Shown piece by piece: positions 1 through 6,534 of a DNA stretch of 9,756 nucleotides. The stretch spans positions 1 through 9,756 of the forward strand of contig NZ_MXAN01000097.1 in assembly GCF_002027545.1 (NCBI RefSeq), read 5' to 3'. Under the pieces are notes generated by a model. The model was not told the DNA's origin, searched no databases, and was given only the letters and a program-made list of their open reading frames with translations. Source of the stretch: Moraxella lacunata. Its GTDB lineage: Bacteria; Pseudomonadota; Gammaproteobacteria; Pseudomonadales; Moraxellaceae. The translations under genes and the position numbers were made by a program. Position 1 is the stretch's first letter, and every line of letters begins with the position of its first letter.

Positions 1-113
1 AGATTTGGGGGTCGGTTCATGTATGCACTTTTCTTTTTAAACCAATCCATGGTAGCGGTTATATATTTGATTGTAACAAATATCACTACCAACGCCACAT
101 CTAGGAGAATCCT

Positions 114-2042
114 ATGGTAGCCATTACTTTGCCAGACGGCAGTATCAGACAATTTGACGGACATACCACCGTCATGCAAATCGCCCAAAACATCGGTGCA
201 GGACTTGCCAAAGCCACCGTGGCAGGGCGTGTAAACGGTCAGCTTGTAGATGCCTGCGACCCTATCACAACAGACGCTACCGTAGAGATTATCACCCCAA
301 AAAATCCCGAGGGCGTGGAGATTATCCGCCACTCCTGTGCCCACTTGCTCGGTCATGCCGTCAAACAGCTCTACCCTGAGGTCAAAATGGTCATAGGACC
401 CGTCATCGAGGACGGCTTTTATTATGACATCTATAGCGAACGCCCCTTTACGCCTGAGGACATGAAGGCAATTGAGGAACGTATGAAAAAGCTCATTGAC
501 CAAGATTATGATGTGATTAAAAAAATGACCCCACGAGATGAGGTCATCAAAACCTTCTCGGAGCGTGGCGAAACTTACAAACTTCGCCTAGTCGAAGATA
601 TGCCTGATGAAACGCACATGGGACTATATTATCATCAAGAATACATTGATATGTGCCGAGGCCCGCACGTCCCCAACACTCGCTTTTTAAAGGCATTTGC
701 CCTAACCAAGATGAGCGGTGCGTACTGGCGAGGCGATGCCAAAAACGAGCAATTACAACGTATCTACGGCACAGCGTGGGCGGACAAAAAAGACTTGCAA
801 GCCTACATCAAACGCATAGAAGAAGCCGAAAAGCGAGACCACCGCAAAATCGGCAAACAGCTAGGGCTATTCCACTTACAAGAGCAAGCCCCCGGTATGG
901 TGTTTTGGCACCCCAACGGCTGGACGATTTGGCAAGTGCTAGAACAGTATATGCGTAAAATCCAAAAGGATAACGGCTATCTTGAAATCAAAACGCCACA
1001 AGTCGTGGACAGAAGTCTGTGGGAGCGTTCTGGGCATTGGGAAAACTATGCCGAGAATATGTTCACCACATCGTCTGAAAACCGTGATTATGCCATTAAG
1101 CCCATGAACTGCCCTTGCCATGTGCAGGTATTTAATCAAGGGCTAAAATCCTACCGTGATTTGCCCTTACGCCTTGCCGAATTTGGTTCATGCCACCGCA
1201 ACGAGCCGTCTGGGGCGTTGCATGGGATTATGCGTGTGCGTGGCTTTACCCAAGATGACGCTCACATCTTTTGTACCAATGCTCAAATCCGCTCCGAAGC
1301 CCTTGATTTTATTAAATTAACGCTTGACGTGTACAAGGATTTTGGCTTTGATAACATCGCCATGAAACTCTCCACCCGCCCCGAAAAGCGTGTCGGCTCT
1401 GATGAGCTGTGGGACTTGGCAGAAAAAGACCTAGCGGACGCATTGGACGAAGCAGGGCTTGACTGGGAGCTACAAGCAGGCGAAGGGGCGTTTTATGGCC
1501 CTAAGATTGAATTTAGCCTAAAAGACTGCCTAGGGCGTGTGTGGCAGTGTGGCACATTACAGCTTGATTTTAACTTGCCAGAGCGCTTGGATGCTGAATT
1601 TGTGGGCGAATCGGGCGAACGCGAACGCCCTGTCATGCTCCACCGTGCGATTTTGGGGTCGTTTGAGCGTTTTATTGGTATTTTGATTGAGCATTATGCA
1701 GGCTTTTTCCCAGCATGGCTTGCCCCAACCCAAGCGGTTGTGATGAACATCACCGATAAGCAAGCGGACAGCGTGAATGACGTGGTCGCCAAGCTAAATG
1801 CCAAGGGTTATCGTGCCGTGAGCGATTTGCGTAACGAAAAAATTGGCTTTAAAATTCGTGAACGCACCCTAGAACGCATTCCGTTCATGCTGATTTTGGG
1901 TGATAAAGAAGTGGAGAGTGGCACGGTCAATGTCCGCACCCGTGAAGGCAAGAATTTGGGAAGTATGTCGCTTGATAACTTTGTCAAAGTGTTAAATGGG
2001 GCGATTGAGAAGAAAGGTAGGGTTGAGCCAAAAAGCGAATAA
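114..2042 (+). CDS. thrS: Threonine--tRNA ligase (ThrRS)
   Basis: Cytoplasmic class II aminoacyl-tRNA synthetase that charges tRNA-Thr with threonine and edits mischarged Ser-tRNA. At 642 residues it is full length for the bacterial family. Visible parts: an N-terminal TGS domain (about 1-62); the editing domain with H73/H77 and C181/H185; the catalytic core with motif 2 around the [15 protein letters not shown] stretch (357-371), zinc ligands C333, H384 and H510, and motif 3 near [11 protein letters not shown] (510-520); and a C-terminal anticodon-binding domain (about 536-642). The ATG at 114 is preceded by AGGAG (103-107) at good spacing and matches the family N-terminus. The gene is followed by its own terminator, so it is not cotranscribed with infC, which in many gammaproteobacteria lies directly downstream but here is about 3.2 kb away. 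The 113 bases upstream hold the leader; I see no convincing promoter or tRNA-like operator in them. Confidence 0.98.
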   Translation: MVAITLPDGSIRQFDGHTTVMQIAQNIGAGLAKATVAGRVNGQLVDACDPITTDATVEIITPKNPEGVEIIRHSCAHLLGHAVKQLYPEVKMVIGPVIEDGFYYDIYSERPFTPEDMKAIEERMKKLIDQDYDVIKKMTPRDEVIKTFSERGETYKLRLVEDMPDETHMGLYYHQEYIDMCRGPHVPNTRFLKAFALTKMSGAYWRGDAKNEQLQRIYGTAWADKKDLQAYIKRIEEAEKRDHRKIGKQLGLFHLQEQAPGMVFWHPNGWTIWQVLEQYMRKIQKDNGYLEIKTPQVVDRSLWERSGHWENYAENMFTTSSENRDYAIKPMNCPCHVQVFNQGLKSYRDLPLRLAEFGSCHRNEPSGALHGIMRVRGFTQDDAHIFCTNAQIRSEALDFIKLTLDVYKDFGFDNIAMKLSTRPEKRVGSDELWDLAEKDLADALDEAGLDWELQAGEGAFYGPKIEFSLKDCLGRVWQCGTLQLDFNLPERLDAEFVGESGERERPVMLHRAILGSFERFIGILIEHYAGFFPAWLAPTQAVVMNITDKQADSVNDVVAKLNAKGYRAVSDLRNEKIGFKIRERTLERIPFMLILGDKEVESGTVNVRTREGKNLGSMSLDNFVKVLNGAIEKKGRVEPKSE

Positions 2043-2056
2043 TTTGGCTTGATATT

Positions 2057-2093
2057 AAAATCCACTCAAAGGGTGTTTTGGGTGGATTTTTTT
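2057..2093 (+). terminator. Rho-independent terminator of thrS
   Basis: The left arm AAAATCCACTCA (2057-2068) pairs with TGGGTGGATTTT (2079-2090) through one G-T pair, with a 10-base loop, and runs into a T tract. It starts 15 bases after the thrS stop codon and separates thrS from the downstream AT-rich operon. Confidence 0.85.
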
Positions 2094-2110
2094 ATAAAAA
2101 TTTAAAAGAA

Positions 2111-2138
2111 TTGTTTTTTTTTGCAAATTTGATATAAT
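2111..2138 (+). promoter_or_regulatory. Sigma70-type promoter of the coiled-coil/nuclease-like operon
   Basis: A perfect TATAAT (2133-2138) is preceded by TGA (2130-2132), giving an extended -10 element. A weaker -35 TTGTTT (2111-2116) lies 16 bases upstream. The spacer contains a run of nine T (2114-2122, overlapping the -35). Transcription would start near 2145, leaving a leader of about 28 bases before the ATG at 2173. Confidence 0.65.
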
Positions 2139-2172
2139 TCAAAAAAAACAACGGATAATTGTGGCGTAAAAA

Positions 2173-3090
2173 ATGAGTAAAGATATTAAAATTGTTGAAA
2201 AAGTTAAATTTTGGGAAGAGCAAGATAAAATTAACCAAGCACTCATTCCAAGAGTGTTAGAAATGCACGAACAGCTAAAAACAACCAGTCTATTAAGCCA
2301 ACAAAATTCATCAAAAAATATTCAAATAAGCACAACTCTAAAAGATTTAGACAATAAGCTAAATCAAGAACTTGGCGTTATTGATAATCTTAAGACGAGC
2401 TTTGCTAATTTATCCAATCAAGCACAGACTTACTTCCAAGAACTGCAAGATGATAGTAAGGAGCTTTCTAAGTTATTTGATGTAACAATGCAAGATATTG
2501 ATACTCGCTATAAAGGGTTGATTGTCAGCATTACTGAAATCAAAGACTTACTTAACCAAGAAAACAATCAGCAAAATATCAAGATACAAACATTATCGGA
2601 AGAAGTAAATAAAGTTTCTGATAATCAAAAACAAAATGAATTAAGGCATCAATCTGCTCTAAATAATATAGATAAGACATTTGAAGATTTTGAATTAAAA
2701 ATTCAAAAAATAGAGGAAAAAATAGAAGAACTATCAAGATTAACTCAAAAGCTATCAGAAGACATTAAGAAAACTTCTGAAATTCATAATCAAAATGAGT
2801 TAAAATATCAAGCTATTTTAAAAAATATAGAAAAAACCCAACAAAATACAGATAATCAATACCAAAAACTAAATACAACCATTGTTCAGATAAAAGGGCA
2901 GATTGGTAAAGAAATTTCAGCCAATGAAAAAACCAACCAACAACTCACAAAAAAATACACAGAGCTTTTGCAAGAGATTGAAGTTCTAAATCAACAGCAA
3001 AATGAGCAAGAAAATAACAGCAAATTACTAAACAAAATTGCAATTGGTTTGGCAATATTTGCAATAATTATAGCACTATTTAAGGGTTAA
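2173..3090 (+). CDS. Coiled-coil protein with C-terminal membrane anchor, function unknown
   Basis: I do not recognise a named family. The 305-residue product has no N-terminal signal. It is rich in Gln, Asn, Lys and Glu with heptad-like hydrophobic spacing over about residues 30-280, predicting a long coiled coil. It ends in one hydrophobic helix (about 287-303, IAIGLAIFAIIIALF) and a short KG tail, so it probably sits tail-anchored in the inner membrane with the coiled coil in the cytoplasm. A segment QNELxxQxxLxNIxKT recurs at about 154 and 207, a 53-residue period. The start has a good promoter but only a weak ribosome binding site (GTGG about 7 bases upstream). The next gene begins two bases after its stop, so the two form an operon and the products probably act together. 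Base use is much more AT-rich than thrS, suggesting acquired DNA. A membrane-bound scaffold, sensor or tether is possible; this is inference. Confidence 0.75.
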   Translation: MSKDIKIVEKVKFWEEQDKINQALIPRVLEMHEQLKTTSLLSQQNSSKNIQISTTLKDLDNKLNQELGVIDNLKTSFANLSNQAQTYFQELQDDSKELSKLFDVTMQDIDTRYKGLIVSITEIKDLLNQENNQQNIKIQTLSEEVNKVSDNQKQNELRHQSALNNIDKTFEDFELKIQKIEEKIEELSRLTQKLSEDIKKTSEIHNQNELKYQAILKNIEKTQQNTDNQYQKLNTTIVQIKGQIGKEISANEKTNQQLTKKYTELLQEIEVLNQQQNEQENNSKLLNKIAIGLAIFAIIIALFKG

Positions 3091-3092
3091 TT

Positions 3093-3446
3093 ATGAGGTC
3101 GGTAAACTACATAGACGATTTAAGACAAATTCCTTGCGATAAAAAATTTGTTAATTTAAAGTCGCTGGTTAAAGAAATAGAACTTCAAAAAAAGGAAAGT
3201 ATAGCGATTGAAATCGGTATTGCCACCGAAGTTGCCTTATTGTATGCTTTTAATGAGTTTAATGTTGATGATAACATTGCAGAAGGATTTGCTAGTCAAT
3301 ATCCAAATTTAGCAGAAAATCAAAGTTTATATCAAGACCTGCTCGCAAAAGGTGCTGATACGGACATAGAAAATCTAACAAGTTATATCGACCGCATTAA
3401 AGGAAAAATTTACGAAATAGAATTAACTGATAGGCTTGGTGAGTAG
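3093..3446 (+). CDS. N-terminal fragment (117 aa) of the interrupted nuclease-like gene
   Basis: This is the part translated from the native ATG if the TAG at 3444 acts as a stop. It contains helical sequence only (an acidic segment with YAFNEF and YPNLAENQSLY, then SYIDRIKGKIYEIEL) and lacks the putative catalytic D136 and QAK residues. It is unlikely to be active as a nuclease. Initiation probably relies on translational coupling with the preceding gene, whose TAA lies two bases upstream; no separate Shine-Dalgarno sequence is evident. Confidence 0.6.
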   Translation: MRSVNYIDDLRQIPCDKKFVNLKSLVKEIELQKKESIAIEIGIATEVALLYAFNEFNVDDNIAEGFASQYPNLAENQSLYQDLLAKGADTDIENLTSYIDRIKGKIYEIELTDRLGE

Positions 3447-3509
3447 TTTGATGGCTACACTTTTAGCATTGCTGAAAGTGCCACACAGCCCATTTGGGAT
3501 ATTAAAGGC

Positions 3510-4202
3510 GTGAATGCTGATGGTCAAGAAATATTAGTGCAAGCAAAAATGGGTGGAGAGAATTATGCCTATGAAGTTAAAGATAGAATGCTTGAAAATC
3601 CTGATGTTTTATTTGCTACCAGTACCGAAATTCAAGACAAAATTTTGTCAATGCACCCAGAATTAGTCAATCAATTTATTAATATTGACATTTCTAATGC
3701 AGAATTTAGTACACAAATTGCAGAGAATGCAGAGCAATTAATTGCTAATCACGGTGCAGATTTCTTTGACAGTTCCGCAGAATTTATCCCTGTTCTTGGT
3801 GAGATTATTGTAGGAATAAAACTATTAAGTGAAATGTCAAAGGTTAATAACGAATATCAGGGTGTTTCCAAATCACAACAAGATAAGATTAAGATGATTA
3901 AGGCGATTGTTTATTTATCCCGTTATGGGGTTACAACCGCTTTAATTGGGGCATCTGTTAAGACTGGAATGATGGTTGATGTAGCAAGAGGTGGTACAAC
4001 CTTTGGCGGCGGAACAGTTGTTGGGTTAGCTGGTGGAATAATATTATCATCAAAAGTGAATAATTACATCAAACCCTATATGTATGATATGGCATTGGGG
4101 ATTATGGACTATACTCATGATGATATATTTTATTTTAAAAATAAAACAAAAATTGATGATATTGGTGATAATTTATCCCAATCTCGCTTATTATTGGGTT
4201 AG
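3510..4202 (+). CDS. C-terminal part (230 aa) of the interrupted nuclease-like gene
   Basis: This frame is open after the TAG and would use GTG at 3510 if restarted. No good ribosome binding site precedes that GTG, and starting there would cut off the WDIKG strand with its aspartate, so independent translation is doubtful. The segment carries the ILVQAKMGG motif, a conserved-looking ENPDVLFATSTEI stretch, and then a Gly-rich hydrophobic region (about residues 155-190 of the fragment) followed by an aromatic, charged tail. I treat it as the distal half of the broken gene. Confidence 0.5.
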   Translation: MNADGQEILVQAKMGGENYAYEVKDRMLENPDVLFATSTEIQDKILSMHPELVNQFINIDISNAEFSTQIAENAEQLIANHGADFFDSSAEFIPVLGEIIVGIKLLSEMSKVNNEYQGVSKSQQDKIKMIKAIVYLSRYGVTTALIGASVKTGMMVDVARGGTTFGGGTVVGLAGGIILSSKVNNYIKPYMYDMALGIMDYTHDDIFYFKNKTKIDDIGDNLSQSRLLLG

Positions 4203-4222
4203 TAAATCCATTAAATGATATC

Positions 4223-4247
4223 ATAAGGTCTGTATTTCGCACCTTAT
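4223..4247. terminator. Possible hairpin between convergent genes
   Basis: ATAAGGT (4223-4229) and ACCTTAT (4241-4247) form a perfect 7-bp stem with an 11-base loop just after the stop of the nuclease-like gene. The minus-strand RHH gene ends at 4287, so the hairpin could serve both transcripts. There is no clear T tract on either side, so termination strength is doubtful. Confidence 0.35.
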
Positions 4248-4286
4248 TACTCAAATATTGGAACTATTAACAAACAACCATTTCAA

Positions 4287-4472
4287 TCACCTATTAAAAT
4301 CGTCCGCCATAAATTTCACCAACCCTTCCGCTCCGCCAAGCTCTTGCTTTTTGGACTTTTTTTGTTCTAAAAATTGGCGAAAAGCAAGCAAAATGGATTG
4401 TTCATTTAATAATCCAAATTTATCAGCTTGGGTGGATAATTCATCAGGAATGTGCAAAGTAAGTACGGTCAT
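4287..4472 (-). CDS. Small ribbon-helix-helix antitoxin-like protein, no toxin alongside
   Basis: The 61-residue product begins MTVLTLHIPDEL, the beta strand and turn typical of ribbon-helix-helix DNA-binding proteins, followed by helices (STQADKFG; EQSILLAFRQFLEQKK) and a short polar tail. Such proteins usually dimerise, bind their own promoter and, as antitoxins, neutralise a toxin encoded just downstream. On the minus strand downstream (below 4287) only 84 bases remain before the oppositely oriented nuclease-like gene, and they encode no toxin. The ATG at 4472 has AAGG about 8 bases upstream and a good promoter. It is an orphan antitoxin, a solo regulator, or the partner of an unlinked toxin. 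The family assignment is from pattern only. Confidence 0.7.
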   Translation of the reverse strand: MTVLTLHIPDELSTQADKFGLLNEQSILLAFRQFLEQKKSKKQELGGAEGLVKFMADDFNR

Positions 4473-4503
4473 AAATTTGCCTTACTAAATTGATATTTTT
4501 ACT

Positions 4504-4532
4504 ATGGTATCGGATTTGGATAAGTTTGTCAA
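4504..4532 (-). promoter_or_regulatory. Sigma70-type promoter of the RHH gene
   Basis: Reading the minus strand, a perfect TTGACA (4527-4532) is followed after 17 bases by TACCAT (4504-4509, four of six -10 matches). Transcription would start about 25 bases before the ATG at 4472. If the protein autoregulates, its operator should lie here. Confidence 0.65.
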
Positions 4533-4591
4533 ATCATTCATAGCAAATCAATGGGCAATTGCTTTTATTATGGCTTGTATTTTTGTATGGG

Positions 4592-4610
4592 TATGTTATG
4601 GTAATAAAAT
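4592..4610 (+). promoter_or_regulatory. Possible -10 region of the exported-protein gene
   Basis: TATGGT (4597-4602) and TAAAAT (4605-4610) are both acceptable -10 hexamers 22-35 bases before the ATG at 4632. No good -35 is visible at standard spacing (TTGTAT at 4575-4580 is the best for TATGGT, 16 bases away). Confidence 0.3.
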
Positions 4611-4631
4611 AATTTTTTTAAGGAAAATTTT

Positions 4632-5144
4632 ATGAAAAGTTTAAAAATTTTGTTAATTTGCGGGGCAATCATAATGAACAATCAAAGTTTTGCAAATCCC
4701 ACCAACAATCAAAAACTTGATATTATTTTAACAATGGTTGATGATTTTTCATCAATGTCAAATTATTCAAAATCAGACTTGGAAAACTATTTTAACAGTT
4801 CATTTGATGAACAATGTGAAAATGGTGCTTTTAACATTTGCTATTATACACCAATTAAAACCAATGCATCTAAATACACTTTTGTTGATAAAATTGAACT
4901 TAGAAATACAGATAAGGTACAATTTTTAATATTAGAATTTTCGCCAAATTTTGAAGTCAAAGATTTTGATGATATATTAACTGAGCAAAATTATCAACTA
5001 TTTGGTAATCCCCACCCTTTATCAAATTTTTATTATCAAAAAATTACCAAAGATTGTGAAATCGGCATAGGTACAAAGCTCAATAATAACAATGAATGGG
5101 TCATTGATGGTCTGGGTTTTACCATTGATAAAAAGCAGTTGTAG
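4632..5144 (+). CDS. Small exported protein of unknown function
   Basis: The 170-residue product starts with a typical Sec signal peptide: MKSLK, a hydrophobic core (ILLICGAII), then a likely signal peptidase I site after SFA (residue 21), giving a mature periplasmic or secreted protein of about 149 residues. The Cys at residue 10 does not form a proper lipobox. The mature part has three Cys (in EQC, NIC and KDC), many Asn and aromatic residues, and no motif I recognise. The ATG has AAGGA (4620-4624) at good spacing. It stands alone: divergent from the RHH gene, with infC (own promoter) downstream. An immunity-like or envelope-stress role is possible but nothing in the sequence shows it. The gene is strongly AT-rich like the rest of this block. 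Confidence 0.75.
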   Translation: MKSLKILLICGAIIMNNQSFANPTNNQKLDIILTMVDDFSSMSNYSKSDLENYFNSSFDEQCENGAFNICYYTPIKTNASKYTFVDKIELRNTDKVQFLILEFSPNFEVKDFDDILTEQNYQLFGNPHPLSNFYYQKITKDCEIGIGTKLNNNNEWVIDGLGFTIDKKQL

Positions 5145-5242
5145 GCATGTTGGGCTTAATTAAAATAATACCAAAACCACCCCAAGTCCGCCATTTACCC
5201 TTAAAACAACTGAGCTGAAGTGGCTTTATTTTCCAAGACCCC

Positions 5243-5271
5243 TTGAAATCCCCACAATTTTTAAGTAAAAT
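5243..5271 (+). promoter_or_regulatory. Sigma70-type promoter of infC
   Basis: TTGAAA (5243-5248) and TAAAAT (5266-5271) each match consensus at five of six positions and are 17 bases apart. Transcription would start near 5278, about 25 bases before the infC ATT start. This gives infC its own transcription, independent of thrS. Confidence 0.75.
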
Positions 5272-5291
5272 AAGGGTCTATCTTTTTATTT

Positions 5292-5295
5292 GGAG
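5292..5295 (+). promoter_or_regulatory. Ribosome binding site that fixes the infC start
   Basis: GGAG lies 8 bases before ATT 5304. The only upstream in-frame alternative is blocked by TGA at 5298-5300. An ATG at 5297 is out of frame, one base from the GGAG, and closes after three codons. Confidence 0.75.
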
Positions 5296-5303
5296 TATGA
5301 CCC

Positions 5304-5825
5304 ATTAAACCGTCAAATCGTCTAAATGTCAATGAAGACATTCGTGCCAAAGAAGTCCGCCTAGTACAGGCAGACGGCGAACAGCTTGGCGTGGTAAGCC
5401 TAAAACAGGCATTAGAGACCGCTCGTGAAAACAATCTGGACTTGGTTGAGATTGTGCCAGACGCAAGACCACCCGTCTGCAAAATCATGGATTACAAACG
5501 CTATTTGTACGAACAAAAGCAAAAAGCCAAAGAAGCCAAAAAGAACCAAAAACAGACCCAAGTCAAAGAAATCAAGCTACGCCCTGGTACCGAAGAAGCG
5601 GATTATCAGGTCAAATTGCGTAAAATCGTTGAATTTCTAGAAGACAAAGACAAGGTCAAAGTCTCCATTCGTTTTCGTGGGCGTGAGATGAGCCACCAAG
5701 AGATTGGACGAACCCAACTTGAACGTATCATCAAAGATACCGAAGAGATAGCCAGCGTAGAGCAAGCCCCCAAGGTAGAAGGTCGCCAAATGGGTATGCT
5801 CCTAGGACCTGCTAAGAAGAAGTGA
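5304..5825 (+). CDS. infC: Translation initiation factor IF-3, ATT start codon
   Basis: IF3 binds the 30S subunit, keeps it apart from 50S and proofreads start codon and initiator tRNA. From ATT 5304 the product has 173 residues, close to the E. coli length (180), with the N-terminal domain ([17 protein letters not shown]...GEQLGVVSL), a Lys-rich linker (about 75-95) and the C-terminal domain ending [10 protein letters not shown]. Starting at the first conventional codon, GTG 5391, would remove 29 residues that clearly match IF3, so the ATT start is chosen; it is backed by GGAG at 5292-5295. In E. coli infC also starts with ATT (AUU), and IF3 represses its own synthesis by discriminating against this codon; the same control is expected here. 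Unlike the classic thrS-infC-rpmI-rplT cluster, infC is alone, with its own promoter and a strong terminator. Confidence 0.95.
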   Translation: MKPSNRLNVNEDIRAKEVRLVQADGEQLGVVSLKQALETARENNLDLVEIVPDARPPVCKIMDYKRYLYEQKQKAKEAKKNQKQTQVKEIKLRPGTEEADYQVKLRKIVEFLEDKDKVKVSIRFRGREMSHQEIGRTQLERIIKDTEEIASVEQAPKVEGRQMGMLLGPAKKK

Positions 5826-5835
5826 GTTAAATCCC

Positions 5836-5866
5836 AAAACCCCAATCAATGCCGATTGGGGTTTTT
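5836..5866. terminator. Strong terminator after infC, possibly bidirectional
   Basis: AAAACCCCAATC (5836-5847) and GATTGGGGTTTT (5854-5865) form a perfect 12-bp stem with a 6-base loop and a T run on the plus strand. It lies just beyond the 3' end of the minus-strand gene ending at 5869, so it may serve both convergent transcripts. Confidence 0.9.
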
Positions 5867-5868
5867 GT

Positions 5869-6444
5869 TTATTCATCGGTTGGCTGTTCTTGTAAATACA
5901 TGGGATGTCCCAAAAAATACCCCGTCATTAGAACACGGTCAAAACTGTATACATGAGCGTGCGGAGCTTCTATGCACCTTCCTACCAATGGGGCGGATTG
6001 GTCGGGTTTACCATTCATGAGTAAAATCGGTGCGGTGCAAATCGGGCATACTGCTCGGATTTCGGTAATGCGTGCAATGTTGTATTTATAGTCTTTTGTT
6101 TTTCCGAAAAATTCTATTTCGGCATTATCATGAGTAAGAGACTTGAATAACAATGGAGCCTTAACAATACGATGTGTTACGATTTTGTTTAATGGAATAT
6201 AAAAATAATAAAAAGTATAGAAAAATAAAACAAAAAATGATGAATAGATGATTAAAGTAGATAAACCAATGCTTAACAAATGCTGAATTAACGCCATAAA
6301 AATAACGGAAAAAACCAAGATAAATAAAGTTAATAAAAAACCAAGCATTAATACTGCAATTAGTAAAATTCCTTTAAAGCTAAACATATGCAGCTCATAA
6401 TTTTTATCAAAAAATATTTTTGAAAATAAAGATATTTTTACCAA
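5869..6444 (-). CDS. Membrane protein with Cys/His zinc-ribbon-like C-terminus (distal half of split gene)
   Basis: If translated alone it would start at TTG 6444, which has AGGGA 7 bases upstream, giving 191 residues; ATG 6387 is a weaker alternative that still keeps both membrane helices. It has two hydrophobic helices (24-53 and 55-85), then a soluble domain with CPIC (133-136), GRC (C157) and PHAHVYSFDR (H162, H164), which looks like a single zinc site. The N-terminal basic stretch suggests a cytoplasmic start, leaving both termini in the cytoplasm. It shares its frame with the upstream half (see the 5869-6906 entry), so independent translation may be only a rescue of a broken gene. Confidence 0.6.
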   Translation of the reverse strand: MVKISLFSKIFFDKNYELHMFSFKGILLIAVLMLGFLLTLFILVFSVIFMALIQHLLSIGLSTLIIYSSFFVLFFYTFYYFYIPLNKIVTHRIVKAPLLFKSLTHDNAEIEFFGKTKDYKYNIARITEIRAVCPICTAPILLMNGKPDQSAPLVGRCIEAPHAHVYSFDRVLMTGYFLGHPMYLQEQPTDE

Positions 6445-6534
6445 AGACTTGTCCCTGTGTTCATAATAAACTTTATTTATTGTGTTTTCTCTTTCTATGG
6501 CTTGATTGTCATTATCAATTTTTTCTACCTCTAG

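Larger units (their letters stand above)
3093..4202 (+). pseudogene. Nuclease-like protein with Gly-rich membrane tail, interrupted by in-frame TAG
   Basis: One reading frame of 370 codons runs from ATG 3093 to the stop at 4200-4202, broken only by TAG at 3444-3446 (codon 118). Codons 119-139 after the stop continue plausible protein (FDGYTFSIAE...), so this is a single gene with a nonsense change, probably from CAG (Gln) or TGG (Trp). Residues 105-152 resemble the PD-(D/E)xK nuclease pattern: a helix ending GKIYE, then WDIKG (D136), then ILVQAK (Q150, K152), the QxK variant seen in Mrr-like enzymes. This is my pattern reading, not a database match. About residues 275-345 are hydrophobic and Gly-rich (FGGGTVVGLAGGIIL), suggesting a membrane-inserting hairpin. 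It is coupled to the upstream coiled-coil gene by a 2-base gap. Alternatives are sequencing error, stop readthrough or an amber suppressor. Confidence 0.7.

Noticed and set aside
653..958. Overlapping plus-strand frame inside thrS, and other overlapping frames in thrS, infC, smpB and the nitroreductase gene
   Set aside because: All are fully inside well-supported genes with no family features; explained as shadows.
4258..4488. Plus-strand 76-codon frame
   Set aside because: It is the antisense shadow of the RHH gene, with Cys/Ser-rich low-quality sequence and no ribosome binding site.
5145..5242. GCCA...TGGC arms as a terminator for the exported-protein gene
   Set aside because: The stem is too short and far apart; no convincing terminator is seen for this gene.
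5391..5825. infC starting at GTG 5391
   Set aside because: It drops 29 residues ([14 protein letters not shown]...) that clearly belong to IF3; ATT 5304 with GGAG is better.
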